Below are positions 19,737 through 27,855 of a stretch of 40,182 nucleotides of DNA, piece after piece. The notes under the pieces are model-generated. The model was not told where the DNA came from and searched no databases. It saw nothing but the letters and a program-made list of their open reading frames with translations. Made by a program: the position numbers and the translations under genes. The DNA comes from Phycisphaerae bacterium (GTDB lineage Bacteria; Planctomycetota; Phycisphaerae; UBA1845). The stretch lies in the NCBI GenBank assembly GCA_029260255.1, contig JAJDDR010000483.1, positions 1 through 40,182 of the forward strand. The letters run 5' to 3'. How positions within the stretch are numbered: the first letter of the stretch is position 1; each line of letters opens with the position of its first letter.

Positions 19737-20705
19737 CTATTCGCCCCCCGCCCTACGTTTGGCGGCGAACGTCTCGTTGAATGCGCGTAGCGCGTCGGGA
19801 GATGTGTCCAGGCGAAAGTTCAACTCACCCTCTCGGCGCTTATCGAGGTTGAACCAAACGACGGCGCGCAGCTGAGTCCGGCGCAGCGCCGCCGCGTGCG
19901 CGTCGCGGACCCACGCGGCTTTCCGCCCCGGCGTTCCCTCGGGGCTGCCGAACTCGGATACCATGACCGGCTTGCTCGGATAGCGCGTGGCGAAGGCGTT
20001 CAGCACCCCATCAAACAACGCGTCGAACGACGACCACTTGTGCCATTCGCGATACGCGTCGCCCCAGTTGTACCCGTCGACCGCGACCCAATCGACGCCC
20101 GCGTCGCCCGGGTAGTAGCGATGCATGTCGTTCTCGGGACCGGTCGGATGGCTGGTGACGTTGGCCGACCAGACCCACTCGACGTTCTTGGCGCCGACGT
20201 CGTCGAAGATGTCACGCGCCCGCCGCCACGCCGCCTTGAACGCCTCCGGATCGCCGCCCCAACTGAACCAGTCGCCGTTGAACTCGAATCCGAAGCGCAG
20301 CAGCACGCGCCGGCCGTCGCGCTTGGCATCCTCCGCCCATTTGCGGAAGAAGTCGTCCCATTCGCCCGCCAGAATACGCGGCAATTGCTTGGTCTGGTTG
20401 TCATGCCACCGCCACAGTTCCAGCGAGATGATCGGCGTCGCGCCCATCTTGTGAATGACGTCGGCCGCCCCCTGGGGAAAGGGTCGCCCCAGGTCGCGAT
20501 AGAACATCACGTAGTCGGGCACAGACGCCAGTCGCCCCACCTCGCGCTTGAGGTTCTCCTGAAACGGCTTCGCCCCCCAATAGATCTGGTAGAAGCCCCA
20601 TTCCAAAGGGGCTCGCGATTGTGTCCCACCTGCAAAAAGAAACGGAGTGACGCAAAGCGTCACTCCGCACGAGAGAATCACAATATGCCTCAGCGCGAAC
20701 CGCAC
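19737..20705 (-). CDS. GH26-like glycoside hydrolase (beta-mannanase/glucanase fold), secreted
   Basis: A putative extracellular retaining glycosidase of 322 residues. Motifs fit a (beta/alpha)8 GH26-type enzyme: LLRFGFEFNGDWFSWGG, with E141 as acid/base candidate. WVAVDGYNWG follows, then PVMVSEFGS with E251 as nucleophile. The best start is GTG at 20705, three bases after the rpoD stop, giving a signal sequence (FALRHIVILSCGVTLCVTPFLFAGG). No later in-frame start would keep a signal peptide. The ribosome site is weak. An intrinsic-terminator hairpin lies inside the signal-peptide codons, so readthrough from rpoD should be limited. Substrate is not predictable; mannan or beta-1,3/1,4-glucan are typical for the family. 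Confidence 0.8.
   Translation of the reverse strand: MRFALRHIVILSCGVTLCVTPFLFAGGTQSRAPLEWGFYQIYWGAKPFQENLKREVGRLASVPDYVMFYRDLGRPFPQGAADVIHKMGATPIISLELWRWHDNQTKQLPRILAGEWDDFFRKWAEDAKRDGRRVLLRFGFEFNGDWFSWGGDPEAFKAAWRRARDIFDDVGAKNVEWVWSANVTSHPTGPENDMHRYYPGDAGVDWVAVDGYNWGDAYREWHKWSSFDALFDGVLNAFATRYPSKPVMVSEFGSPEGTPGRKAAWVRDAHAAALRRTQLRAVVWFNLDKRREGELNFRLDTSPDALRAFNETFAAKRRAGGE
20633..20667 (-). terminator. rho-independent terminator of dnaG-rpoD, inside the GH26 coding region
   Basis: On the minus strand an 11-bp perfect stem CGGAGTGACGC / GCGTCACTCCG (20667-20657 and 20653-20643) with loop TTT is followed directly by TTTCTTTTTG. This is a textbook intrinsic terminator placed 43 bases after the rpoD stop. 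It overlaps codons for the hydrophobic part of the GH26 signal peptide. Confidence 0.8.
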
Positions 20706-20709
20706 GCGA

Positions 20710-22443
20710 TCAGACCACCGGCTGTTCAATCTGCCCGCCGAGGAACCCCTCGAGCTTGCGGGCACGGACGGGGTGCTGGAGTTTGCGGATGGCCTTGGCT
20801 TCCACCTGTCGGACGCGCTCGCGGGTCACCTTGAAGATCTTGCCGACCTCTTCGAGCGTGTAGGTGTAGCCGTCGCCGATGCCGAAGCGGAGCTTGATAA
20901 TCTCGCGCTCGCGGTAGGTCAGCGTCTTGAGCACCTCCTCGATGCGGTCCTTGAGCATCTCGGACCCGGCGGACGAGACCGGCGAATCGGCCCGCGCGTC
21001 CTCGATGAAATCGCCGAAGTAGGAATCCTCGCTCTCGCCGACCGGCCGGTCGAGCGAGATGGGATGCCGGCTGATCTTCAGAACACGTCGCGCTTCGCTC
21101 ACCGGCATGTCCGCACGCTTGGCGATCTCTTCGATCGTCGGCTCGCGGCCAAGATCCTGAAGGAGCTGCTTGCTGATGTTCCGCAGGCGGCTCATCGTTT
21201 CGATCATGTGGACGGGGATGCGGATCGTACGCGCATGGTCGGCGATGGCACGGGTGATCGCCTGGCGGATCCACCACGTCGCGTACGTGCTGAACTTGTA
21301 TCCGCGTTTGTACTCGTACTTGTCGACCGCGCGCATCAGACCCGTATTCCCCTCCTGGATGATGTCCAGGAAGCTGAGACCGCGGTTGCGGTACTTCTTG
21401 GCGATGCTCACCACCAGGCGAAGGTTGCCGCCGGAGAGTTTTCGCTTGGCGTCCTCGTACTCACTGAATACCCGGCGAATCGCGTTGATCCGCTCGGTCA
21501 GCGACTCGCTGTTGGATCGGACCAGCGATCGGATGCCGTCGAGCTCCTCGGACATGGCGAACAGGTCGTCCTCGGAAACCGTCCGGCGTTTCTCCTCGGC
21601 GGCCAGACGGCGCTCGAGGTCTTTCATCTTCCGGTTCCAGTTGACCAGCCGCTTGAACAACGGCTGAATCCGGCTGGTCCTGAGAGACAATTCCTCGAGC
21701 AGACGCGAGATCTTGCGCCGCCGCGTGTTCATGACGATCGTGCGCTCACGGACGGCCTTCTTGGCCAATCGCCGCTCCTGGAGACTCTCCCAGGTTTCGT
21801 CATTCTGTTTGAGAAGGGCGTTCACCGTGTCGAGGTTCGAGGGAAGGCGAGACATGATCGTGCCCTTGGCCATGTGCTCCCATGTGGAAATCTTCATGGT
21901 CCGATCGAACGGCAGGCGGCCGGCCTTTACCTCCTGAAGGATCTTGGTCGCCTGGTCGGCACAGTAGTCATTCTCGAGCACCAACTTGCGGAACGCCATC
22001 CGCGTGAGCTCGACCTTCTTCGCCAGGCGAATCTCCTCCTCGCGCGTGAGGAGCGGAATCTCGCCCATCTGCGACAGGTACATCCTCACCGGGTCGTCGA
22101 TTCGGCGCACGTCGGGCGTGACGACATCGGCCGATCGCTTGGCGGACGCCGCATCGGGCTCGCCGTTGGTTTCTCCGGATCGGACCTTGTCGCGACCACG
22201 CTGCTTTTTCTTGCGTGCCATTTCCAGCCTTGCCGCGTCGATCTCGTCGAGCATCTCCACGCCGGCCGCATCCAGTCGAATCATCAAGGTCTCGAGCTTG
22301 TCCGGATCGACCGCCTCGTCGGGAATCGAGTCGTTCAAGACTTCCCAGGTGAGATAGCCGTGCTCGCGCCCACGCTCGATGAGCTTGCTCAGCGCTACTT
22401 CGACCAGGTCAGTTTCCACGATCGTATTTGTGTTCGTTTCCAT
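20710..22443 (-). CDS. rpoD: primary sigma-70 factor RpoD/SigA
   Basis: Housekeeping sigma subunit that directs RNA polymerase to -10/-35 promoters. The 577-residue product has region 1.2 ([20 protein letters not shown]) and a long non-conserved spacer of about 170 residues. Region 2 is [20 protein letters not shown] through [20 protein letters not shown] and [13 protein letters not shown]. Region 3 ([12 protein letters not shown]) and region 4 with helix-turn-helix [20 protein letters not shown] follow. ATG at 22443 is used; it lies 8 bases after the dnaG stop with an AGGA upstream, and gives a normal acidic N-terminus. The dnaG-rpoD order is the core of the classical macromolecular synthesis operon; rpsU is not adjacent. 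An intrinsic terminator follows at 20667-20633. Confidence 0.96.
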   Translation of the reverse strand: METNTNTIVETDLVEVALSKLIERGREHGYLTWEVLNDSIPDEAVDPDKLETLMIRLDAAGVEMLDEIDAARLEMARKKKQRGRDKVRSGETNGEPDAASAKRSADVVTPDVRRIDDPVRMYLSQMGEIPLLTREEEIRLAKKVELTRMAFRKLVLENDYCADQATKILQEVKAGRLPFDRTMKISTWEHMAKGTIMSRLPSNLDTVNALLKQNDETWESLQERRLAKKAVRERTIVMNTRRRKISRLLEELSLRTSRIQPLFKRLVNWNRKMKDLERRLAAEEKRRTVSEDDLFAMSEELDGIRSLVRSNSESLTERINAIRRVFSEYEDAKRKLSGGNLRLVVSIAKKYRNRGLSFLDIIQEGNTGLMRAVDKYEYKRGYKFSTYATWWIRQAITRAIADHARTIRIPVHMIETMSRLRNISKQLLQDLGREPTIEEIAKRADMPVSEARRVLKISRHPISLDRPVGESEDSYFGDFIEDARADSPVSSAGSEMLKDRIEEVLKTLTYREREIIKLRFGIGDGYTYTLEEVGKIFKVTRERVRQVEAKAIRKLQHPVRARKLEGFLGGQIEQPVV

Positions 22444-22451
22444 GAGTTCGG

Positions 22452-24332
22452 TTATTCCTGCCTTCCCGCACCTTCCGGGTCCTGCGACGCGACAACGCGC
22501 GGCACGCCGCAATCATTCATGGCACGCCGATGTGCGAAGTGAGATTGACCGGCCAATCTTTGCCCGATCTCCGTGAGACGGTCACGCACGCCGGACGGAT
22601 CCAACGCGCAACCGTTCGCCTCTCCTCGCCTCAACTCCTCCGTCAGTCGTTCCGTTTCGCGAGCCGCGTCGACCGCCGAGAGACGCTGCGCCGCACCATC
22701 CAACGTGGCGGCGTAATTCCCGACGCCGGCGCCCCGAATCGCGAGATCCGTCAGCAACTCCGCGTCCGCCGCATCCTCGACGCACGCCTGCAACTCCCCG
22801 AACTGGAACTCACCGTATGTCTCAACCAGATCCCGTACGTGGGCCGCGATTCGTTGTTGGCCCGGCTTCGCAAACCGCTGCGGATCAAACTGATCGGCCA
22901 CGGTGTCGTACAGCCCCGGTTCGTTGACCAGGACCTCCAGCATCGTCACCAATGCCGTTTGCTCCACGCCGCGCGGGCGACCGTCCGTTTCGGATCCGCT
23001 GCCCGGGGGTCCAGCACTCCTCCCAGCTCGCGTCCGACTGGTGAACAGACTCCGAACCTGCTCCGGCGGAACCGAAAGGAGGCTCGACACCTGCTCGATG
23101 ATGATCCCCTTCTGGATGGCGTCCAAAACGCCGAACCCGGAGAGATCACCCACCAGCGTGACGAATTCCGAAACCGCGTCACGTCGCGATGCCGCCGAGT
23201 CGGCCTGCCGATAGCGACTTCGAGTGCGATTCCACTTGAATACTAGCGCGTCCACGGCGGAATTCAACAAGTTCCTAAAGCCTTGTGGTCCAGTATGTTG
23301 CAGGTACTCGCAGGGGTCCTTTCCTTCTGGGACGTTCGCTAGTTTCACAGCCAGGTTCTGCTTCAGGGCGACTGCCACCGCGCGGTCCGCTGCCGCCTCG
23401 CCGGCGGCGTCCGAATCGAAGAGCAATATGACCTGCTGGCAGTACCGGCGAAGCTGGGCCATGTGCGTTTCGGTGGCCGCCGTACCGAGTGCCGCGACCG
23501 CGTTGGAGAAGCCGTGCTGATGCGCCGCGACGCAGTCGGTGTACCCTTCGACGAGGATCGCGCTGCCCTCCCGTTCGATCGCTTCGCGAGCTAAGTCTAT
23601 GCCAAATAAAGACTTACTCTTGTCAAACAGCCCCGTCTGGGACGTGTTCATGTACTTGGCTTTGTCGTCGATGAGCGTCCGCCCGCCAAAGCCGGTGCAT
23701 CGGCCCATCGTATCGCGAATCGGGAACATCAGGCGTTCGCGGAAAGTGTCGTAGTGTGACCCTCGCTCGTTCGCGCGGCACAGCCCCGCGTCGAGGAGCA
23801 ACTCGGCTTTGAACCCCGCGGCGGTAGCCGCCCGCAGGAGCGGGTTTCCGTCCCCCGTGGCGAGCCCGATGCGGAACGCCGCGATGGTGTCCGGTTCGAT
23901 GCCCCGCGAATCGAGGTAGGCACGTGCGCTGCGCCCGAGGTTCTCGTTCTGCAGGTTGCTGCAGAAGCGATCGCACGCCCACGCATTGGCCCGGGCCATG
24001 TCGGCGCGGCTCGATCCGGCGGTCCTTGCCCCATCCGATTTCGCGGAGAGCTCGATACCCGCTCGATCGGCCAGGATACGCAAGGCCTCCGGGAACTCGA
24101 CCGACTCGCGAAGCTGGACGAACGTGAAGACGTCGCCTCCGACGTTACAGCCAAAGCACTTGAAGAACTGCCGCTCCGGATTCACCGAGAACGAAGGGGT
24201 TTTCTCCTGGTGAAACGGGCACAATCCGATGAAATTGCGCCCCTGGCGCTTGAGCGCCGTGTGCTCCGAGACGAGCTCCACCAAATCCACGCGAGTGCGG
24301 ATCTGTTCTTTGATCGCGACGACGTCGTGCAA
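22452..24332 (-). CDS. dnaG: DNA primase DnaG
   Basis: Synthesises RNA primers for chromosome replication and binds the replicative helicase. The 626-residue protein shows the CHC2 zinc finger (C38, H41, C59, C62), a central primase core, and a Toprim domain with [10 protein letters not shown] (E262) and LLFDSDAAG (D306, D308) for Mg2+ binding. A divergent helicase-binding C-terminal region follows. The start is probably TTG at 24332 (reading [20 protein letters not shown], initiated as Met). The family begins almost exactly there and no in-frame ATG fits. It is followed after 8 bases by rpoD on the same strand. A near-consensus promoter lies about 150 bases upstream. Confidence 0.95.
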   Translation of the reverse strand: MHDVVAIKEQIRTRVDLVELVSEHTALKRQGRNFIGLCPFHQEKTPSFSVNPERQFFKCFGCNVGGDVFTFVQLRESVEFPEALRILADRAGIELSAKSDGARTAGSSRADMARANAWACDRFCSNLQNENLGRSARAYLDSRGIEPDTIAAFRIGLATGDGNPLLRAATAAGFKAELLLDAGLCRANERGSHYDTFRERLMFPIRDTMGRCTGFGGRTLIDDKAKYMNTSQTGLFDKSKSLFGIDLAREAIEREGSAILVEGYTDCVAAHQHGFSNAVAALGTAATETHMAQLRRYCQQVILLFDSDAAGEAAADRAVAVALKQNLAVKLANVPEGKDPCEYLQHTGPQGFRNLLNSAVDALVFKWNRTRSRYRQADSAASRRDAVSEFVTLVGDLSGFGVLDAIQKGIIIEQVSSLLSVPPEQVRSLFTSRTRAGRSAGPPGSGSETDGRPRGVEQTALVTMLEVLVNEPGLYDTVADQFDPQRFAKPGQQRIAAHVRDLVETYGEFQFGELQACVEDAADAELLTDLAIRGAGVGNYAATLDGAAQRLSAVDAARETERLTEELRRGEANGCALDPSGVRDRLTEIGQRLAGQSHFAHRRAMNDCGVPRVVASQDPEGAGRQE

Positions 24333-24479
24333 GGAACTGGCTATCCGCCTCTCGTTGACTCTAAGGATGCCACGTCATTCGCTGCGGGCAGGGGATCGGC
24401 CCCTGGTACTCCAGGCCAATCCGAACGTGGGATTCAAGCAGGACTCGATACCACCCGCAACTACGCCACTGTATAACTG

Positions 24480-24508
24480 GATATACCTCGCGGATAGCGT
24501 CCGGTCAA
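24480..24508 (-). promoter_or_regulatory. sigma-70 promoter of dnaG-rpoD
   Basis: On the minus strand TTGACC (24508-24503) and TATATC (24485-24480) are separated by exactly 17 bases, four to five matches per hexamer to the consensus. It would give a leader of roughly 140 bases before the TTG start of dnaG. A second TATACA-like box lies a few bases downstream (about 24475-24470). Confidence 0.6.
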
Positions 24509-24526
24509 ATAAGAATCGCGTTTTTA

Positions 24527-24549
24527 TGGCGAAAAGACCCCTTTCGCCA
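24527..24549. terminator. hairpin between the BRCT-like gene and the dnaG promoter
   Basis: TGGCGAAA (24527-24534) pairs with TTTCGCCA (24542-24549) across a 7-base loop. It lies 80 bases downstream of the minus-strand gene ending at 24630 and 19 bases upstream of the dnaG -35 box. There is no U-tract; it could end the upstream transcript or be a regulatory site. Confidence 0.35.
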
Positions 24550-24629
24550 GGTGGCCACCCCACCTTGCACCGCGATCGGTCATTGCCGCGCCGCGCGAGC
24601 GATTGCACGACGGCGCGGGGGAGCCGGCA

Positions 24630-25976
24630 TCAGTAGCCCAGGAAACGCAGGAATACGTCCTGCGTGAGAATCGGGATCGACAGCTCCGCCGCGGTAGCCA
24701 CCGTCTCACGGTAGTGGTCGAAGTGCTCCTGGAGGAGCCTGTGCCGCTCGGCGGCGCCGGGATCGCGCCGCCCGGTGTCCGCCGAAACAGCCGCCGGAAC
24801 CAGCGGCGCGAAGCCCGCAACGACGAAATCCGCACGACTGGAAAGGGACTCGAGAACCTCACCACCCCAATCGTTGACGATGCCCTTGATGTGGTCGGCG
24901 CCGTGCTGATCGTCGCGACCATCCGCGTTCAGGTCGAACTGGCCGACGATCACGAACCGCAACGGCCTGTTCGGGTCGTACACCGGGTTCGCGATCACGT
25001 CCCCCTCGAGGATCACCTCGGAGGGACCGAGCGCGACCACCTCGCACTCAGCGGTGCGGTCGTAAATCCGCAACACTTCGATCCGGCCCTTGGCTCTTCC
25101 GTCGGGCGGGATGCCCGTCGACGGGTACACCGCAAACCGCATCCCCGACGTAAGCTGATGCTCGCGACCGAGGCTGATGTAGGCGACGCGCTCCTCCGGG
25201 ACCGATTTGACAACCTTGCCGTCGGCCGTTCGGACGCTGAGAAGCTCGCCCGGCGTGATTTGCAACTCACCCACCTTGGCCCGGAAATCGGCGTTGCGCG
25301 CCTCCAACTCCTCCCGCCGCTGGACTTCGGCCGCGAGTTCATTGCGATGACCCTGCGACTCACGGGAGAACCGTTGGTTGATCTCGTCGATTTTGGCTTC
25401 AAATCCGTCGACCTCGCTGTCGCGCTCGGCGGCGTAGGTGGCGCGGCTGGACTCAATACTGTCAACACGTCCCTTGAGTTCGCTGGTGGCCGAATCGAAG
25501 TCCGCCTTGAGCCGTTCGTGGACTTCGATCTGTTCGCGCAGCTGTTCATCGGCCTGTTGGGCACGTCCCTCGGCGATGAGCCGGCGCTCTCGTTCACTCT
25601 TGAGATCGGCATAAAGAGCGTCCATCGCCGGAAGCAGTTGGGTCGTCTCGAAGGCGGTGGTGTCCTCGACCAGCCCTTCGGAGACGACACGACCGAGGAA
25701 TGCGGCGGCCTTCTCGCGAACCACCGTGACGTCGTCGGTTTCTTCGCCGACGGCCAGGACGGCCACTTCCGTCAATCGGTCGGAGAGGTCGCTCTTCTCC
25801 CGGTTGATGCTGGTGTTCGTGGCCCGCAGGCTGTTGATGTCGTTGTTGATGCCCTCCTGATCGGTGTACAACCAGACCAAAAGGACGGTCGACGCCAGCC
25901 ACAGGAAGACGAAACCGATCATCCAGACGTGTACCGCGGTAAAGCCGCCACGACCGGGTGTTTTGGCTTGTGCCAT
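24630..25976 (-). CDS. membrane-anchored coiled-coil protein with BRCT-like C-terminal domain
   Basis: A 448-residue protein. One transmembrane helix (HVWMIGFVFLWLASTVLLVW, 17-36) is followed by a long charged coiled coil rich in Glu/Arg/Gln (about 45-265). A beta-rich segment follows (about 270-335: GELLSVRTADGKVVKSVPEE). The C-terminus reads as a BRCT fold: RFVIVGQFDLNADG (about 340-353), HIKGIVNDWGGEVLESLSSR and ADFVVAG (to about 388). After a roughly 45-residue insertion comes the usual last element ELSIPILTQDVFLRFLGY. BRCT domains normally bind phosphopeptides or DNA ends in the cytoplasm. Topology cannot be fixed from sequence, though a short N-in tail would place the BRCT part outside. 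ATG at 25976 has CGGAG upstream. Function unknown. Confidence 0.7.
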   Translation of the reverse strand: MAQAKTPGRGGFTAVHVWMIGFVFLWLASTVLLVWLYTDQEGINNDINSLRATNTSINREKSDLSDRLTEVAVLAVGEETDDVTVVREKAAAFLGRVVSEGLVEDTTAFETTQLLPAMDALYADLKSERERRLIAEGRAQQADEQLREQIEVHERLKADFDSATSELKGRVDSIESSRATYAAERDSEVDGFEAKIDEINQRFSRESQGHRNELAAEVQRREELEARNADFRAKVGELQITPGELLSVRTADGKVVKSVPEERVAYISLGREHQLTSGMRFAVYPSTGIPPDGRAKGRIEVLRIYDRTAECEVVALGPSEVILEGDVIANPVYDPNRPLRFVIVGQFDLNADGRDDQHGADHIKGIVNDWGGEVLESLSSRADFVVAGFAPLVPAAVSADTGRRDPGAAERHRLLQEHFDHYRETVATAAELSIPILTQDVFLRFLGY

Positions 25977-26197
25977 GCTACGATGCTCCGTTGGTTCGAC
26001 AGACGCACCGGTCGGATCGGTGCGGTTCGTTGCTCGCCCTGATCGCGAGCGGCGTCCCGCGTTTTCGCGAGATTTCTGCTTTCGACGCAACGCCGCGTTG
26101 GGCTGTGAGACCCCTGCCGCGGTCGGTTGCCAATCCGGGCGATTGTCCGCCGCCGCCGCCGCCAAGTCAAGAATCACAGGACCGCGGGGAGATGTTG
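25977..26197. other. upstream region of the BRCT-like gene; no further gene seen
   Basis: The minus-strand frame stays open here, but there is no convincing start or conserved sequence. It probably contains the promoter of the BRCT-like gene; no clear -35/-10 pair was found. Confidence 0.4.
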
Positions 26198-26328
26198 GGG
26201 TGTGACCACTGATGGTGGCATGGCAAGGGTAGGGCGGGTTTCACCCGCCTTCTTCCTCGGTTGCGGCGGGCAGAACCCGCCCAACGGCATGTCCCTGACC
26301 GACGATGCCACAGAGAATGGTCACACCC
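26198..26328 (+). mobile_element. 131-bp miniature inverted-repeat element, copy 3
   Basis: Same ends and internal hairpin as the other copies. It is flanked by the perfect 9-bp repeat GAGATGTTG (26189-26197 and 26329-26337). It shares with copy 4 the variants CCACTGATGGTGG and GGCAAGGGTAGGG, unlike copies 1 and 2. It lies between the divergently transcribed BRCT-like gene and the ECF sigma gene. Confidence 0.93.
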
Positions 26329-26360
26329 GAGATGTTGGAGTGCCTCCCAAAGAGACGAGC

Positions 26361-26446
26361 ATTCCGGGTGGCCACGCTCGCGTGGCCGTGGCTCGCAAGC
26401 TGTCGCCGCATGCCCACGCAAGCTGTCGCATGATGCCACCCGGAAT
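26361..26446. repeat. second inverted-repeat element, about 86 bp
   Basis: Arms ATTCCGGGTGGC (26361-26372) and GCCACCCGGAAT (26435-26446) are perfect 12-bp inverted repeats. Between them lie a GGCCACG/CGTGGCC hairpin and a repeated GCAAGCTGTCGC. It is unrelated in sequence to the 131-bp element 33 bases away. No flanking direct repeat was noticed. Only one copy is in the window. Confidence 0.5.
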
Positions 26447-26622
26447 GGGATGCCCCCTGTGGAGCCTGCCCGCCTGCAGCCGTCCGATAGGGGGGTGCGG
26501 CTGGCGCGGGAAACAATGAAGCGCCCTCGGAACCGACGCAAATATTTGGCAGAAGGCGGCTTATGTAAATCGATGCGGCGGCGGTGTGGCGTCGCGTCGC
26601 GGCTAACCGGTACCATTTGCGT

Positions 26623-27261
26623 GTGTCTACCATCAAGGATGAACCAGACCGGCTGAAGCGGGCGAGCGAAGAGGCGGCGGATGATGCTCGGTTGGTGGAA
26701 GAGGTCCGCGGCGGGCGGGCGGAGGAATTCGACGCCCTCGCAACACGTTATCAGCGTCGTGTTTTCGCCGTCGCGTATCGGCTGCTCAGCAACCGGGACG
26801 ATGCGTGGGATGTTGCGCAGGACGCGCTGCTGAAAGCGTTTCGGAACCTCGATCAACTCGAGGACCCGCGCCGGTTCGGTCCGTGGTTGATGCGCATCGT
26901 CACCAATCTGTCGCTCAACTACCGCCGGGCGCGAAAGACGGCGTCGGCGGTCGAATTGGACGACGCGGTCGAGGGCGCGAGCCGATTGCGGACCCCGGAC
27001 GGCGAACTCCTGGGTGGTCCGGGGGTGGCCGACGCGGAGAAGCGCGACCCGGAATTGCGTTTGGAGATCGCGGCCGCAATGGAGCGTCTGCCGGAGAAGC
27101 AGCGAATGGCGTTCGTGCTGTCGTGCATCGAACGTGTTCCACAAAAGGAGATCGCCGGAATGCTCGACTGCACCGTCGAACTGGTGAAGTGGAATGTGTT
27201 TCAGGCGCGCAAGGCGTTGAGGCAGTCACTTGAAGGGTGTCTGAAACGGGATCGGGATTGA
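26623..27261 (+). CDS. ECF-type RNA polymerase sigma factor
   Basis: An alternative sigma factor of about 212 residues. Region 2 is present (FDALATRYQRRVFAVAYRLL, then DAWDVAQDALLKAFRNLDQL and WLMRIVTNLSLNYRRAR). Region 4 is ERLPEKQRMAFVLSCIER through EIAGMLDCTVELVKWNVFQA and RKALRQSL, typical of the sigma-24/RpoE group. GTG at 26623 is the chosen start (VSTIKDEPDRLKRASEE); the exact start is uncertain because no Shine-Dalgarno is evident. The next gene, a probable anti-sigma factor, starts 5 bases after its stop, which supports regulated sequestration at the membrane. Confidence 0.88.
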   Translation: MSTIKDEPDRLKRASEEAADDARLVEEVRGGRAEEFDALATRYQRRVFAVAYRLLSNRDDAWDVAQDALLKAFRNLDQLEDPRRFGPWLMRIVTNLSLNYRRARKTASAVELDDAVEGASRLRTPDGELLGGPGVADAEKRDPELRLEIAAAMERLPEKQRMAFVLSCIERVPQKEIAGMLDCTVELVKWNVFQARKALRQSLEGCLKRDRD

Positions 27262-27266
27262 CGTCG

Positions 27267-27848
27267 ATGAGCGAACGAGACGAGTCAACACAGTCCGACG
27301 ACTATATGGTCAGTATGTACCTCGATGGCGCGCTCACCGAGGACGAAGCACGCCGGCTCCTCGCGCGTGTTGAGCGCGACACTGAGTTGGCCCGTCTCCT
27401 CGCGGAACATCAGCGGGTCGAGCGCTGGGCGACTGAATGGGGCGATGAGATACCGACTGTCGATTGGTCGCGCTTTGAGGCGGAATCCAGGCGGCGGCGC
27501 GCGTCGCTGAGTTCGCCCGACCGGCGCGGTCTTGTTTTCAAGTTGTATGTGCCGATGGCCGCGGCCGCTGCGATCATGATTGCGCTTACGGCGTCTCAGT
27601 TCGTGGTGCGGGATGTGTCGCCCGGTGTCGTGATTGCGCCGAGGGTGGCGGTTGTCGAAGTTCTGCGTTCCGCGGCGCCGGAGTCCGTGGAAGTGCGCCA
27701 GACGTACGTTTCGTATGCGCGCGGGTCGCGCGACGATCGGGCGAAAGGGCTGGTGCGGTCGGCTGACGGACCCGCGGTCATCGCCTGCGCCACGGTGGGC
27801 GGGCGTTTTGATTGGTCGTCCGTCGGCGGTGGTATTTCTGCGAATTGA
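27267..27848 (+). CDS. probable transmembrane anti-sigma factor
   Basis: A 193-residue protein placed immediately after the ECF sigma gene. Its N-terminal part (DDYMVSMYLDGALTEDEARR onward) matches the helical anti-sigma/zf-HC2-like fold but lacks the HxxxCxxC zinc motif. One transmembrane segment follows (YVPMAAAAAIMIALTASQFV, about residues 93-112), then a periplasmic C-terminal part of some 80 residues. Expected role: hold the ECF factor at the membrane until a signal arrives. ATG at 27267 is preferred; an in-frame GTG at 27237 overlaps the sigma gene. Confidence 0.7.
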   Translation: MSERDESTQSDDYMVSMYLDGALTEDEARRLLARVERDTELARLLAEHQRVERWATEWGDEIPTVDWSRFEAESRRRRASLSSPDRRGLVFKLYVPMAAAAAIMIALTASQFVVRDVSPGVVIAPRVAVVEVLRSAAPESVEVRQTYVSYARGSRDDRAKGLVRSADGPAVIACATVGGRFDWSSVGGGISAN

Positions 27849-27855
27849 GACTCTT

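Noticed and set aside
20647-22542. 631-codon plus-strand frame opposite rpoD
   Set aside because: Antisense shadow of the sigma factor; rpoD is certain from its conserved regions.
24603-26042. 479-codon plus-strand frame opposite the BRCT-like gene
   Set aside because: Composition is the complement of the coiled coil; the minus-strand reading has a ribosome site, membrane helix and BRCT-like end.
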